Positions 46,241 through 56,486 of a stretch of 64,000 nucleotides of DNA are shown piece after piece. The notes below the pieces were generated by a model. It did no database searches and was not told the DNA's origin. It was given only the letters and a program-made list of their open reading frames with translations. How positions within the stretch are numbered: position 1 is the stretch's first letter; each line of letters opens with the position of its first letter. The stretch is from positions 124,001 through 188,000 of the forward strand of contig CACMHY010000002.1 in assembly GCA_902613595.1 (NCBI GenBank). The letters run 5' to 3'. The DNA comes from an uncultured Bacteroidota bacterium. Lineage in GTDB: Bacteria; Bacteroidota; Bacteroidia; Flavobacteriales; Flavobacteriaceae. The position numbers and the translations under genes were made by a program.

Positions 46241-49200
46241 TCAATCAGTTACAATCATTTCAATTTTATTACTTCTTAAAGTATCTAAAGTATTTGATAA
46301 GTCGTCAGTTTTGAGTTCTTCAAATTTTTGTGTTATTGAATTTAATCTACCTTTTAAAACCTTATAAACTTCTACATAAGAATCAGCAGGTTTAAAATCA
46401 GATATTTGAACATTTGCGGCCAAATATCTCAATTTTTCAACCAGCATTTTCTGGTATCTAACACCATCTTGTCCAGTACCAGTTATTTTTAATTGAATAA
46501 GTTGTTTTTCAATTTCTAAAAATTGATTTTCAAGCTTATCTACCATTTGTACAAATTCCTTTTTGGAACTTGAGTTTTTTAGCATAGCCTTTAAATCAAG
46601 TAACTGTCTTCTTATTACCTCGATTGAGTTGATGTGAGAAATAGTAGTGTTCAAATCTGCATAGATTTTAGAGACTAGCTCATTTTGAAGATCAATATCC
46701 TCTAATGTTCCTTCTGAGTTAGGGTCCTTCATAACTTTTAAGGTTTTAGTCATCGAATTTCCTCCCGACTTTAAAGTAATATTGTATGTTCCAGGTGGGG
46801 ACATTATTGAAAAACTATATAGACTTTGCTCTGCTCTTTCTTTATTTTTATCAAGAGTAAACCAATCGGCGTACAATGGTTTTGTTCTAAAGACAATGTC
46901 GCTCGTTTCTTCATTTGAAAAGTCCCACCAAAGTCTATTAATACCTTTTTTTGCTTTTTCTTTTATGGTTTTAATAGGTTCATTTTTTTGATTCGTAATT
47001 ATAATCTCTATGTCTTTTTCCCCGTTAGACCAATAATTAATCGACGCCCCTTTTGGTGGATCTTGCCCAGTAGAAGCTTCTTTCTGTCTTTGAAGGCTAC
47101 TTGTAATATTTTGAAACCTGTATGCAGATTTAATATCAAAAAGATGGACTTCTTTTTTTATTATATTTTGGTCTAGTTGTTGAAGTGGAGACAAGTCATC
47201 TAAGATCCAAATCCCTCTTCCATATGTTCCAACAACAAGATCATTGAAGTGTTCTTGAACGTCTATCCAATACATAGGGCTTGCAGGCAAGTTTGACATT
47301 AAACTTTGCCAATTCTTACCATCGTCATTTGAAAAGTATAGTGCATTTTCAGTCCCTAGGTAAAGTAAACCTTCTTTGACAGGATCTTCTTTAATATTTC
47401 TAGTGTAACTTAAATTCCCAGCCTTAATACCGTTAGTTATCTTCTCCCATGATTTACCATAATTTTCCGTCTTATAAACATAGGGTTTAAAATCTCCAAC
47501 CTGATGAAATTCAATTGTTAAGTAGGCCTTTGCAGGATTCCATTTAGAAGCCTCAATATTTCTTACTACACCTAGTTTTGGAAGTTTGGGAATATTTTTT
47601 GTAACATTTTTCCAAGTTTTTCCATTGTCTTGACTTACATGCACTAATCCGTCATTAGTTCCTGCCCAAAAAACCCCTTGTTTTACAGGTGATTCTTCAA
47701 AAGCGTATATCACATTCGCATATTCTACAGCAATGTTATCTCCAGTTAATCCACCAGAAAAGCCCTGCATTTTTTTATCATTCATTGTTAAATCAGGACT
47801 AATTACTTGCCATGATTGACCATCGTTTGTTGTCTTATGTACATGTTGGCTTGTAACATAAACTGTTTTATTGTCATGTGGAGAAATTAAAAGCGGGAAG
47901 GTCCATTGAAATCTATACTTTAGAAGTGATGCATAACTTCCAGCAGCATATTCTGGCCAAACTTCAAGTTGTCTATATTGCTTTGTTTTTTCATTGTATC
48001 TAGTCACTATACCTCCAAGTGAACCCGATCCAGACGCACTAGACCAAACAATATCTGGATCTTTTGGATCAGGGGTTGCAAACCCACTTTCTCCGCCACC
48101 AACTTCTCTCCACATCCCTGATTGAATCATTCCAATTTTACTCCACCTAAAATTACTATTTGCTCTGCTAGGTCCTTTCATAGAAGGACCATCTTGTCTA
48201 TTAGTTAGTAAATTATAAGGAATACTATTATCTGTAGTAACATGATAAAGTTGTGCAATAGGTAAGAGTGTTTTTAGCCAGGATTTTCCCCTGTTTTGCG
48301 AGATAGATATTCCACCGTCACCTGCTACAGCCATTCGGTTTCCGTCAAATGGATCGATCCACATTTCGTGATGATCCCAGTTCGGAGCAGCTAATTGAGA
48401 TGCATTTTTTTCATTTACTTCATTGTCTCCTTCAGATGCCTGTGTTATTGAAATGCCACCGTCAATACTAGAGAAAAAGTCACTTGTCATAAAATATACC
48501 TCATTTGGATTATCTGTGGAAGCTGCAGTTCTAGTATAGTAAGCTTGTCTTCCACCTAAGTTTCTGTTTGAGTTGACAAGTTTAAATGTTTTACCATTAT
48601 CATCTGATCTCCATAGCTCACCCGATTCCGTTTCCTTTCCATTATAAGGTACACCGTCTCCTGTTTCAATCAGTGCATAGAGTCTATCAGGATCTGCAGG
48701 AGTCATTGCAAGAGCAATTTTACCCACATCTTTTTTGGGTAACCCATTTCCTTTAAGTTTAGTCCAATTAATTCCTCCATCAACAGATTTAAATATTCCA
48801 CTTCCTGGACCTCCACTAATTCTTCTCCATGTTTTCAAGTCCAACTGCCAGGCTCCTGCAAATAGTATTCTAGAATTATCAGGATCCATAACCATATCAG
48901 AGATACCAGTATTACTGTCAATAAAAAGAACATGTTTCCATGATTCCCCACCATTTTCACTCATAAAAACACCTCTTTCTTTTTGAGGTGAGTAAGCATG
49001 TCCTAAAGATCCAACATAAATTAAATCCCTATTTTTTGGATGAATAATGATTCTACTTATTCGTCCTGTGTTTTCTAGACCTAAATGTTTCCAGGTTTCA
49101 CCTCCGTCCTCAGATTTGTAAACTCCATTACCAATAGACACATTAGATCTAATTGAACTTTCACCTGTCCCTACGTAAATAGTCATTGGGTCTGAAGGAG

Positions 49201-49483
49201 CAACTGAGATGGCACCGATAGAGTGCACCTCTTGATTATCAAAAATAGGACTCCAATTTAGTCCTCCATCAATAGTTTTCCAAACCCCTCCAGAGGCTGC
49301 CCCAACATAATATGTCATAGGATCATTTGGAATTCCAGCTACTGTTGTAACCCTATTTCCAATTGGTCCCACATGTCTGAATTCCATTTCCTTTATGTTT
49401 TCATTACTTAAGGTTTGTGAAAATGATAAATTCGAGCATAAAAAATAGATAGAGAGGATTAATTTAAGGCAGAGTTTTTTCAT
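46241..49483 (-). CDS. large exported BNR/sortilin-like repeat protein
   Basis: A 1080-residue protein with signal ending LSFSQ. Residues about 35-750 hold many BNR/Asp-box repeats (GGVWKTIDGGLNWSP, GVYKSEDGGETWKHL, GIFKSVDGGINWTKL, GLVHVSQDNGKTWKNV), forming one or two propellers as in VPS10/sortilin or sialidase-like folds. The last 300 residues contain FRTKPLYADWF and a helical end with coiled-coil character. Such proteins are called glycosyl hydrolases in databases, but no catalytic residues can be named. Secreted or surface-bound; function unknown. Confidence 0.85.
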   Translation of the reverse strand: MKKLCLKLILSIYFLCSNLSFSQTLSNENIKEMEFRHVGPIGNRVTTVAGIPNDPMTYYVGAASGGVWKTIDGGLNWSPIFDNQEVHSIGAISVAPSDPMTIYVGTGESSIRSNVSIGNGVYKSEDGGETWKHLGLENTGRISRIIIHPKNRDLIYVGSLGHAYSPQKERGVFMSENGGESWKHVLFIDSNTGISDMVMDPDNSRILFAGAWQLDLKTWRRISGGPGSGIFKSVDGGINWTKLKGNGLPKKDVGKIALAMTPADPDRLYALIETGDGVPYNGKETESGELWRSDDNGKTFKLVNSNRNLGGRQAYYTRTAASTDNPNEVYFMTSDFFSSIDGGISITQASEGDNEVNEKNASQLAAPNWDHHEMWIDPFDGNRMAVAGDGGISISQNRGKSWLKTLLPIAQLYHVTTDNSIPYNLLTNRQDGPSMKGPSRANSNFRWSKIGMIQSGMWREVGGGESGFATPDPKDPDIVWSSASGSGSLGGIVTRYNEKTKQYRQLEVWPEYAAGSYASLLKYRFQWTFPLLISPHDNKTVYVTSQHVHKTTNDGQSWQVISPDLTMNDKKMQGFSGGLTGDNIAVEYANVIYAFEESPVKQGVFWAGTNDGLVHVSQDNGKTWKNVTKNIPKLPKLGVVRNIEASKWNPAKAYLTIEFHQVGDFKPYVYKTENYGKSWEKITNGIKAGNLSYTRNIKEDPVKEGLLYLGTENALYFSNDDGKNWQSLMSNLPASPMYWIDVQEHFNDLVVGTYGRGIWILDDLSPLQQLDQNIIKKEVHLFDIKSAYRFQNITSSLQRQKEASTGQDPPKGASINYWSNGEKDIEIIITNQKNEPIKTIKEKAKKGINRLWWDFSNEETSDIVFRTKPLYADWFTLDKNKERAEQSLYSFSIMSPPGTYNITLKSGGNSMTKTLKVMKDPNSEGTLEDIDLQNELVSKIYADLNTTISHINSIEVIRRQLLDLKAMLKNSSSKKEFVQMVDKLENQFLEIEKQLIQLKITGTGQDGVRYQKMLVEKLRYLAANVQISDFKPADSYVEVYKVLKGRLNSITQKFEELKTDDLSNTLDTLRSNKIEMIVTD

Positions 49484-49803
49484 TATTTAAGATTTATAGA
49501 ATTAGAGTAAAAATTATTTTATGTTCATTCATAGTAGTTAAAATAAGAAATTTAGCGATAACTGTAAATTAAATGAATCGTTTAATTGGGATTAAAAAAC
49601 TCGAATAAGAATTAAGCTACCATAAACTGAAACATATCTTTCCGAACTAAATCACTAATATTACATTTAAAAGGTTATTTTTTTTTATTCTTAGCATTAA
49701 TTCATGATTAATTTTGAATTAATCTTATTTTAGAATAAAAATTTGCAAACGATTAATATTTAAAACAAATAAGAGCATACTTTTATTTAAAATACATGAC
49801 AAT
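49484..49803. promoter_or_regulatory. 320-base intergenic region between divergent genes
   Basis: I find no credible reading frame here. It should hold the promoters of the BNR protein (minus) and the aminotransferase (plus). A 9-base inverted repeat, ATTAATTCA and TGAATTAAT with a 10-base spacer, is at 49696-49723, about 80 bases before the aminotransferase start. No clear -7/-33 pair could be fixed. Confidence 0.4.
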
Positions 49804-50997
49804 ATGAAAAAGTTAAACAGAAGAGACGCATTAAGAGCAGGAGGCCTTTTTACTTTAGGGACCTTCGCTAATTTTGAAAAGTTGTGGAGTAATTCAGTTA
49901 ATAATGCAAATCTTAACAATGATAAATTCATTTTTCAAAGTCCCAGTATAAGTGAATACACGCCACCGAAAATGCCAAAACTTACAAGTCTTAAAGCAAG
50001 ACTTCATTGGAACGAAAATCCATTTGGTCCCAGTGAAAAAGCTCTAAACTCCTTTGTCAAGAATGCTAAATCTGGCAACTATTATTCCTGGGATTTACTT
50101 AATGGCTTTGTAGATAAAATTGCGAAGAAAGAAAATGTAAATACTGATCAAATTATGACTGGACCAGGGTCTTCGGACCTTTTAGAAAAAGCGGCAATTT
50201 CAATATTTCAAGAAGGTGAAGGTAATGTTGTAACTGCAGATCCTTGCTACATGTCTTTAGTTAATGTTGTTGGTTCTATGGGAGGAAATTGGAGAGCTAT
50301 TAAATTAAATGAGAATTTTGAACATGATCTTGATGGTATGAGAAATGCAATCGACTCAAACACAAAACTTGTTTATATTACCAACCCAAACAATCCAACT
50401 GCTACAATAACGGATTCAAAAAAACTTTTAAAATTTTGTTCTGAAGTATCTGAAAAAATTCCTGTTTTTGTTGACGAAGCTTACATAGAATTGTCAGAAG
50501 GGGGACTTTCAAATTCTATGGCAAAATTGGTGTCTCAAGGTAAAGATATAATTATAACACGCACATTTTCAAAAATTCATGGTATGGCAGGACTTAGAAT
50601 GGGTTACATGATTGCAAGACCAGAAAGAATAGAAAAAATAAATAATATAACTAGAGGTGGTATGGGTATTACAGGGCCAACAATTAATGCAGCCATGTCA
50701 AGTTTAGATGATTTTAACTTTTTAAAAGCCAGCAAGAATAAAATTATTACTAATAGAATTTATACTGTTAAAAAATTAGAGTCTAGAGGTTTTAAACCAA
50801 TGCCCTCTGAAACAAATTTTTTAATCTTTGAACTCCCCAAAAAGGTTGATCCTAATAAATTCCTGACAGAAATTTATTCTAAAAAGGTTACTGTTAAAGT
50901 ATTTAATTTTTGGAACAAAAATTGGTGTAGAGTTTCAATAGGAAGCAAAAGTAGTATGGATACCTTTTTTGAGGCCTTTGATCATGCAATAGCTTAA
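49804..50997 (+). CDS. Tat-exported HisC-like aminotransferase
   Basis: A 397-residue fold-type I PLP enzyme. Residues 4-20 form a twin-arginine signal (RRDALRAGGLFTLG). The rest matches histidinol-phosphate aminotransferases: LHWNENPFGPSEKAL, GPGSSDLLEKA, TNPNNPTAT, FVDEAYIEL, and TFSKIHGMAGLRMGY with PLP-binding Lys257. Proteins of this sort usually work in the cytoplasm; the Tat signal implies folding with PLP before export. True substrate unknown. It is followed by an AEC transporter gene after 24 bases. Confidence 0.85.
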   Translation: MKKLNRRDALRAGGLFTLGTFANFEKLWSNSVNNANLNNDKFIFQSPSISEYTPPKMPKLTSLKARLHWNENPFGPSEKALNSFVKNAKSGNYYSWDLLNGFVDKIAKKENVNTDQIMTGPGSSDLLEKAAISIFQEGEGNVVTADPCYMSLVNVVGSMGGNWRAIKLNENFEHDLDGMRNAIDSNTKLVYITNPNNPTATITDSKKLLKFCSEVSEKIPVFVDEAYIELSEGGLSNSMAKLVSQGKDIIITRTFSKIHGMAGLRMGYMIARPERIEKINNITRGGMGITGPTINAAMSSLDDFNFLKASKNKIITNRIYTVKKLESRGFKPMPSETNFLIFELPKKVDPNKFLTEIYSKKVTVKVFNFWNKNWCRVSIGSKSSMDTFFEAFDHAIA

Positions 50998-51021
50998 ATA
51001 AATTTTACTGACTGTAGATAG

Positions 51022-52155
51022 ATGTATTCAAAGATTATTGTCTTTTTTCTTCTAATTTTTTTAGGCGTAGTCTTAAAAAAGAAATTTGATGGCAAGTCTG
51101 AAAGATTTGGTATAAAAAGCTTTATTCTAAATATTTCGTTACCTGCCACTATTTTTATATCATTTGTTAGCATTCAGCTTAATCCTGACTTTATAATACT
51201 TCCTATAATTGGGATACTTTTCAATTTTTTTATTTTACTATTAAGCCCATTTGTTTTAAAGTCAACTGGCCTTCACTCTGATTATAAAAAAAGTAGAACA
51301 TTATTACTTCTTCTACCGTCATTTGCACCGGGTATCTCGTGTTTTCCTATAATTGAAGAATTTCTTGGGAGTGAGTACCTTGTGAAAGCATCATTTTTAG
51401 ATTTTGGTAATAAATTATTTGTACTTGTATTCCTGTTGGGATTGTCTTTTCATTTACATAGGTCTACTCAAGGAATAAAAAAGAGAAAAAATAAAATTTC
51501 TATTAAATCAATTTTAAAAAATATTTTTCTAGAACCTATTAATGCTGTATTAGCAATATCAATTATAATGCTCTCTTTTGGATTTAATATAAATGATATC
51601 CCAGCAATAATCACAGATTTTATTTCACGACTAAAAGATACTTTGACTCCACTCGTTTTAATTTTTGTAGGACTATCAATAATTTTTGCCAAACAAGCCT
51701 TAAGAGAAATTATACCTCTACTTTTTATTAGGGCAGGAATAAGTTTATTTTTGATTGGATTGATTGGTACATTTACGGATTTTGGCAGTATTGATGATTC
51801 AACTTTTTATGTTATACTATCATTAAGTTCTGTTAGTTTCTGGCCCTTTGCACACATGACACTTATAGACAAGATTGAGAAAAATGCAAAATTTAAAGAA
51901 AGAACTTTCGACATACAATTTGGACTCAATTTCTTAGCCTATTCATTACCCTTTTCCACAATTTTCATACTGTTATTTTTATCAAATAGCGAAAAGTTAG
52001 TTAATGTTTCTTCCTTATTTATATTATCGCTTATCATGATTGTGGTTGGATTTTTAATAATGTGGATGAGCTCTAAACCAATAGAAGATAGAAAGGCAAA
52101 CGTAGTAGAGGGAAAAAAAAATAGCTTTATCTACTTTTTCAAATCATTTTTATAA
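51022..52155 (+). CDS. AEC-family (auxin efflux carrier-like) transporter
   Basis: A 377-residue membrane protein with about ten helices. ILNISLPATIFISF near the N-terminus, LPSFAPGISCFPIIEEFLG, TPLVLIFVGLSI and FWPFAHMTLIDK match the AEC family (MleP/MdcF-like), which moves organic anions. It is 24 bases after the Tat-aminotransferase gene on the same strand, so an amino- or keto-acid substrate is conceivable. Direction and substrate cannot be read. Confidence 0.78.
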   Translation: MYSKIIVFFLLIFLGVVLKKKFDGKSERFGIKSFILNISLPATIFISFVSIQLNPDFIILPIIGILFNFFILLLSPFVLKSTGLHSDYKKSRTLLLLLPSFAPGISCFPIIEEFLGSEYLVKASFLDFGNKLFVLVFLLGLSFHLHRSTQGIKKRKNKISIKSILKNIFLEPINAVLAISIIMLSFGFNINDIPAIITDFISRLKDTLTPLVLIFVGLSIIFAKQALREIIPLLFIRAGISLFLIGLIGTFTDFGSIDDSTFYVILSLSSVSFWPFAHMTLIDKIEKNAKFKERTFDIQFGLNFLAYSLPFSTIFILLFLSNSEKLVNVSSLFILSLIMIVVGFLIMWMSSKPIEDRKANVVEGKKNSFIYFFKSFL

Positions 52156-52198
52156 AATCTTAGAGATAAACTTAACTTATTAAAATCTCACTTTATTT

Positions 52199-52206
52199 TA
52201 TCTTTG
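52199..52206 (+). promoter_or_regulatory. candidate Bacteroidota -7 promoter box
   Basis: TATCTTTG fits the TAnnTTTG consensus of Bacteroidota housekeeping promoters and lies 26 bases before the leucine-rich-repeat lipoprotein start at 52233. No convincing TTG -33 element was found at the right distance, so this is tentative. Confidence 0.4.
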
Positions 52207-52232
52207 TGAAATAAAATTAGAACTAACCAACT

Positions 52233-53228
52233 ATGAAATTAAAGAGTGTAATACCGTTTTTAATTCTATTCGCATATATATCCTGCAGTGAAAGCACAGA
52301 CGATGAAACTTCTTCCAATACAGATTCAGTAACCTACTCAGTTGAAATCTCCGCAGCTAGTGGAGGCACAGTAGATAATTCGGGTGGCTCGTTTGATTCG
52401 GGTTCAACGCTAACAGTTACAGCAACACCAAATTCGGGGTATGCATTTATCAATTGGTCTGACGGAACAACTGACAACCCTAAAGAGTTGAATATTAATT
52501 CAAATCTTATCCTAACAGCTAACTTTGAAGAAGCATTTACAGTTTCAACTGAGTTTGCCGAATTATACAATTCAATAGATGGACTATCTACTGTTGGAGA
52601 TAACCAAATTCTAAAATCAGGATTAGAGTCAGTAAGAGAGCTAGATTTATCAGATCCCACAGGGGGAAGTACTATAGGCTTTTTAGATGATTTGTCAGGA
52701 ATTGAAAACTTTACTAATCTTAGAAGGCTTACGATTGATAGGCAATCCCTTAGAAACATAGATCTGTCTAAGAACACAAAACTCGAATATATCCATATAT
52801 GGAATAACAAACTAATTTCAATTAATTTAGATGGGCTAGAAAACCTTGAAACATTAGAATTAAACGGCAATAAACTTGAATCAATAGATTTGTCCGATAG
52901 TCCATACATAACACATTTAAGACTTGCTCAAAACTTTTTTTCATCATACGATCTCTCATCAACACCTAGAGTTGATTATTTGGTTTTAAAAAGTAATCCT
53001 TTAACACAACTTTCTAATTTAAACGACTTAACTCTTTTGAAATATTTATATATGGGAAGTACTAATTTATCGAGTCTTGATGTTTCCCAACTGCCCTCGC
53101 TTGAGGTTGTTGAGGTACCCGATACAAATCTTCTTAATTGTATTCAAGTTTCCCAAAATCAGCTTGATAATTTTGTTTCAACTTGGAGAAATGATGAAGG
53201 GGACGTGTTTTCACTAAATTGTGACTAG
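52233..53228 (+). CDS. leucine-rich-repeat lipoprotein with InlB-type B repeat
   Basis: A 331-residue lipoprotein (FAYISCSEST). Residues about 36-92 are a bacterial InlB B-repeat (ISAASGGTVDNSGGSF, LTVTATPNSGYAFINWSDG), a small beta-grasp domain found on surfaces. Residues 105-315 hold leucine-rich repeats of the N-x-L type (LEYIHIWNNKL, LETLELNGNKL, LRLAQNFF). The combination suggests surface protein-protein contact. Stand-alone gene with a candidate promoter box upstream, convergent with the sulfatase at 53272. Confidence 0.82.
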   Translation: MKLKSVIPFLILFAYISCSESTDDETSSNTDSVTYSVEISAASGGTVDNSGGSFDSGSTLTVTATPNSGYAFINWSDGTTDNPKELNINSNLILTANFEEAFTVSTEFAELYNSIDGLSTVGDNQILKSGLESVRELDLSDPTGGSTIGFLDDLSGIENFTNLRRLTIDRQSLRNIDLSKNTKLEYIHIWNNKLISINLDGLENLETLELNGNKLESIDLSDSPYITHLRLAQNFFSSYDLSSTPRVDYLVLKSNPLTQLSNLNDLTLLKYLYMGSTNLSSLDVSQLPSLEVVEVPDTNLLNCIQVSQNQLDNFVSTWRNDEGDVFSLNCD

Positions 53229-53271
53229 ATGTTTGATGATTTAGTTGTCCTAGGCTGTTTTTAAAAATGAT

Positions 53272-55062
53272 CTAAATCCTATTCAACATTAGTAATCTGA
53301 AATCCAAAACCTCTTTTCCAGTTTTCTTTAATGCTTTTAACTCAAGAGTCCCTTTACCTTTTCTCAAATCAAAAGTACCCATATTCAAAGGAATAAAATC
53401 TTTTACATAGGATTCAATTCTTTCTACCCTATCATTCTCCATTCCGTACTCATCGGGATCATAGTATTTGGTTATTTTTTTTGAAATCTTTGAGTCTTCG
53501 AAACTCAACTCGATTTCAGAACCAATGGCATCTTTTGCACACGTATAGTAAATTACAACCTCAAATTTACCTGCTTCAGCTACTTCAGCCTCCCACTTTA
53601 TGCTATCTTCAGTATTTACCCAATTTGTCATATAACTACAGTTAGGATAGTAATTGGATCTTTTAATTGAACCACTAGCAGTAGCATCTCTAGCAGGTAT
53701 TTGAGTATATTTCAAACTGGGATGTCCAATCACAAATGCTCTTTTATCATTATTTTTCAAATCAATTAATACTTCTTTTTGCCATTTTGATTTAGCTTTT
53801 TGCATTGCCTCAAATATTTCAATATAATTTGAAGAAACATTTTTCAACTGGCTTGGATCATTATTCATATCATAAAGATTATTTTGATTATCAAGTCTAA
53901 AATTTTGACTTCTAACACTTAGTCTCCCCCTCCAATAATTGTAAATATATCTATCAGGCCAATTGATATTATTTTTAAAAATCAATTCTTTTAAGTCCTT
54001 TCCATCTAACTCATTTTTAGGTTCTGCCTTTATACCTGATAATGAGATCAACGTTGGTAATAAATCAATACCTGAAGCTATTTCGTTTACTTTTTTGCCT
54101 TTTGGTATATTATCTTTCCAACTAATTATCATTGGTGATCTAACACCACCCTCATCAGTAGATCCCTTAATTCCCTTCATTCTATCATTCCATCTTTTAC
54201 CATTAGGACCATTATCTGATAAATAAATGATAATTGTATTTTCATCTATATTTAATGATTCTAAAGTATTAACTAATCTTCCAACATTCCAATCTATGTT
54301 TTCACACATTGCTAGTGCAGCTTTTGTATGAGTATCACCTTTATTATTTATTCCGGATTCTTTATCATTTGAATTTATCTCCACTTTTCCTTTTTGTATT
54401 AGGGTTTTGTTTTTGAATTTAGTCCAATACTTTTCTGGCACCTGCATAGGGCTATGTGGAGTATTGTAGGGCATAAAAAGGAAAAATGGGTTATTGGCAT
54501 TTTTTTTAATGAATTCTATACCTTGATTGGTTAAATCATCAGTGATAAATCCTTTCCCTTTGACTATTTTACCATTTCTTTCCAAAACTGGATCAAAGTA
54601 ATTTCCCCAATGGCCAGAACAAAATCCGTAAAATTCGTCAAAACCTCTTGTATTTGGGTGATAAGGGGCTTGCATTCCATTGTGCCATTTTCCAAATGCA
54701 GCAGTTTTGTAACCAGAAGCTTTGAAAATATCAGCAATTGTTTCTTCATCTAAGTCCATTCTTTCACCCCCTCGAGAAACGTCATACACTCCAGTTCTAA
54801 CATGGTGTCTTCCCGTTAAAATCTCAGCTCTCGTAGGGGAACATACAGGGCTTACAAAAAAGCGATCAAACTTTACTCCAGCTTTGGCAATTTTATCAAT
54901 ATTTGGGGTATGTAAATCTTTGTTACCATTTGAACTTAAATCACCCCAACCTTGGTCATCAGTAAGAATTAAAATAATGTTTGGATAAGAATCTGAACTG
55001 CCATTTGATTCACAAAAAAGAACAGATAATAGAGAAAATAAAATTAGTAGAAGCCTGAACAT
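53272..55062 (-). CDS. sulfatase (S1 family), exported
   Basis: A 596-residue sulfatase with N-terminal hydrophobic signal ending VLFCESNG, probably a lipoprotein. The nucleophile is C74 in CSPTR, followed by AEILTGRHHVRTG. Metal-site segments are ILTDDQGWGD and YLSDNGPNG. Residues about 450-595 are an extra beta-rich domain with WEAEVAEAGKFEV, perhaps a carbohydrate-binding module. It resembles arylsulfatase A-type S1 enzymes and should desulfate a glycan. It is separate from the sulfatase at 37194. Confidence 0.9.
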   Translation of the reverse strand: MFRLLLILFSLLSVLFCESNGSSDSYPNIILILTDDQGWGDLSSNGNKDLHTPNIDKIAKAGVKFDRFFVSPVCSPTRAEILTGRHHVRTGVYDVSRGGERMDLDEETIADIFKASGYKTAAFGKWHNGMQAPYHPNTRGFDEFYGFCSGHWGNYFDPVLERNGKIVKGKGFITDDLTNQGIEFIKKNANNPFFLFMPYNTPHSPMQVPEKYWTKFKNKTLIQKGKVEINSNDKESGINNKGDTHTKAALAMCENIDWNVGRLVNTLESLNIDENTIIIYLSDNGPNGKRWNDRMKGIKGSTDEGGVRSPMIISWKDNIPKGKKVNEIASGIDLLPTLISLSGIKAEPKNELDGKDLKELIFKNNINWPDRYIYNYWRGRLSVRSQNFRLDNQNNLYDMNNDPSQLKNVSSNYIEIFEAMQKAKSKWQKEVLIDLKNNDKRAFVIGHPSLKYTQIPARDATASGSIKRSNYYPNCSYMTNWVNTEDSIKWEAEVAEAGKFEVVIYYTCAKDAIGSEIELSFEDSKISKKITKYYDPDEYGMENDRVERIESYVKDFIPLNMGTFDLRKGKGTLELKALKKTGKEVLDFRLLMLNRI

Positions 55063-55157
55063 GCTTAAATATATTAAAACAATGGTTTTATATTAAATTA
55101 GGGAAATAAATTCTTTATTACTTCCCACGTTTTTAGAATTGAAATTGCTTTTTTAAA

Positions 55158-56381
55158 CTATAATCCAAAAGAACTAATCAAATTGACTCTCTCATCAATA
55201 GTTTTTTGCATAATTGAATCCCATTCTGTGTAAAATTCCTCAAGTGTCTTATTAAATGTTAATTCAAAAGCATCTTTAAAACCTAGTTGATACAAATTTG
55301 GATAAAAAACCTCGTTTAAAGCATTTGGATTTGAAATAGTAGATAATAGATAAGCAACTGCAGGTTCACCCCAATAAAATTTAAGATTAAAACAGTTTTC
55401 TGGTGAAATTTCCTTGAGCGTAATTTCACTACACCCACTCTGTTCTACAAGTGACTCCCCATACAAAAATTGTTGCTTTAACCTGTTTTTAATCGGACTA
55501 AGATTATTATTTGATTCTCTTTTTCTAACGGCATAATCTGCCATAAAATAGGAAGCTCCACTATAAAACCAATGTGGTCCCCTTCTAGTATCGTCTCCAA
55601 ACTCGTAAGTATCACCCAATTCCTCATCAATAAATGCACTTTCCTGAAGTGCATGATAGTATTCGTAATAAACATTGACCATTTCCTCATAATAATTTTC
55701 TGTACTTAGAAAACCAATAGGATTTGAAAAAATAAATAACTTCATTCCCCAATCTCTTCTACCATTTAGACCTTTCCCAAATCCAGTTGCCCAATTATTT
55801 TCAATAGTTTCAATAGATTTAGACATGTAGTAATTAAAATATCCTCCATCACTAATTAATCTTTGGTCGGTGGAGACCAAAGTTGTTGGTAAATAGTTCT
55901 CTCCTTCAAGTGGATAAAGCATGAATTCATAACAACTTAGTGAATTAAATTGAGGGAAAAACTCTTGAAACCTTCTTACTCTAATATCACAGAAACTTTT
56001 TGCTTTCATTTGAACTCCCTCATAATCTTGCCCTATAACCCATAGTTCAATTGGACCCCAGTTTCCAAATTCATCCATAGCTCCAAGCATAGAACTAATA
56101 GTAGCTTCTTGAACGGCTTCATCAATATCATAAGTAAAATAGAAGTTAGGTTCAGAATCATTCTTCACACCCCATAAATTTTCATTCATTTCTGGATCTA
56201 ACGGCCAATAATCGTCATCATCACAAAAATTATCATTATCCTTATCCGAACATTGCGGAGTTAAATTGACAGCAGTTTCTGTTCTTGTGTTAGATATCAA
56301 TTCATCGGAAAATTCAGTTTCGTACTTTTCTGAACAACTGAAATAGACTATAAAAGCTAGAAGTAAATAAGTTTTCTTCAT
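55158..56381 (-). CDS. degenerate metallopeptidase-like lipoprotein
   Basis: A 407-residue lipoprotein (FIVYFSCSEK). An Asp-rich loop (DKDNDNFCDDDD) near residue 45 resembles calcium-binding thrombospondin-3 type repeats. The middle has Y239-E-Y-Y-H243 where gluzincin peptidases have HExxH, then WFYSGASYF where they have W-x-x-E-G (Ser274 at the Glu place), and a C-terminal TLEEFYTEWDSIM like peptidase families. Two of three zinc ligands are missing, so it is probably not an active peptidase. Family match is by pattern only. Confidence 0.6.
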   Translation of the reverse strand: MKKTYLLLAFIVYFSCSEKYETEFSDELISNTRTETAVNLTPQCSDKDNDNFCDDDDYWPLDPEMNENLWGVKNDSEPNFYFTYDIDEAVQEATISSMLGAMDEFGNWGPIELWVIGQDYEGVQMKAKSFCDIRVRRFQEFFPQFNSLSCYEFMLYPLEGENYLPTTLVSTDQRLISDGGYFNYYMSKSIETIENNWATGFGKGLNGRRDWGMKLFIFSNPIGFLSTENYYEEMVNVYYEYYHALQESAFIDEELGDTYEFGDDTRRGPHWFYSGASYFMADYAVRKRESNNNLSPIKNRLKQQFLYGESLVEQSGCSEITLKEISPENCFNLKFYWGEPAVAYLLSTISNPNALNEVFYPNLYQLGFKDAFELTFNKTLEEFYTEWDSIMQKTIDERVNLISSFGL

Positions 56382-56486
56382 GGGAGTAGGATTATGGTTA
56401 TTTAACTACAATATACAAAGATGTCATTTAACTAATAATAGATTCCTAAATCAATTTTGTACTTTAGAAATGTTTAAAAAATAAAA

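Noticed and set aside
52334-52909. 191-codon frame on the minus strand
   Set aside because: Although long, it is antisense to the leucine-rich-repeat lipoprotein, whose repeats and signal are unmistakable.
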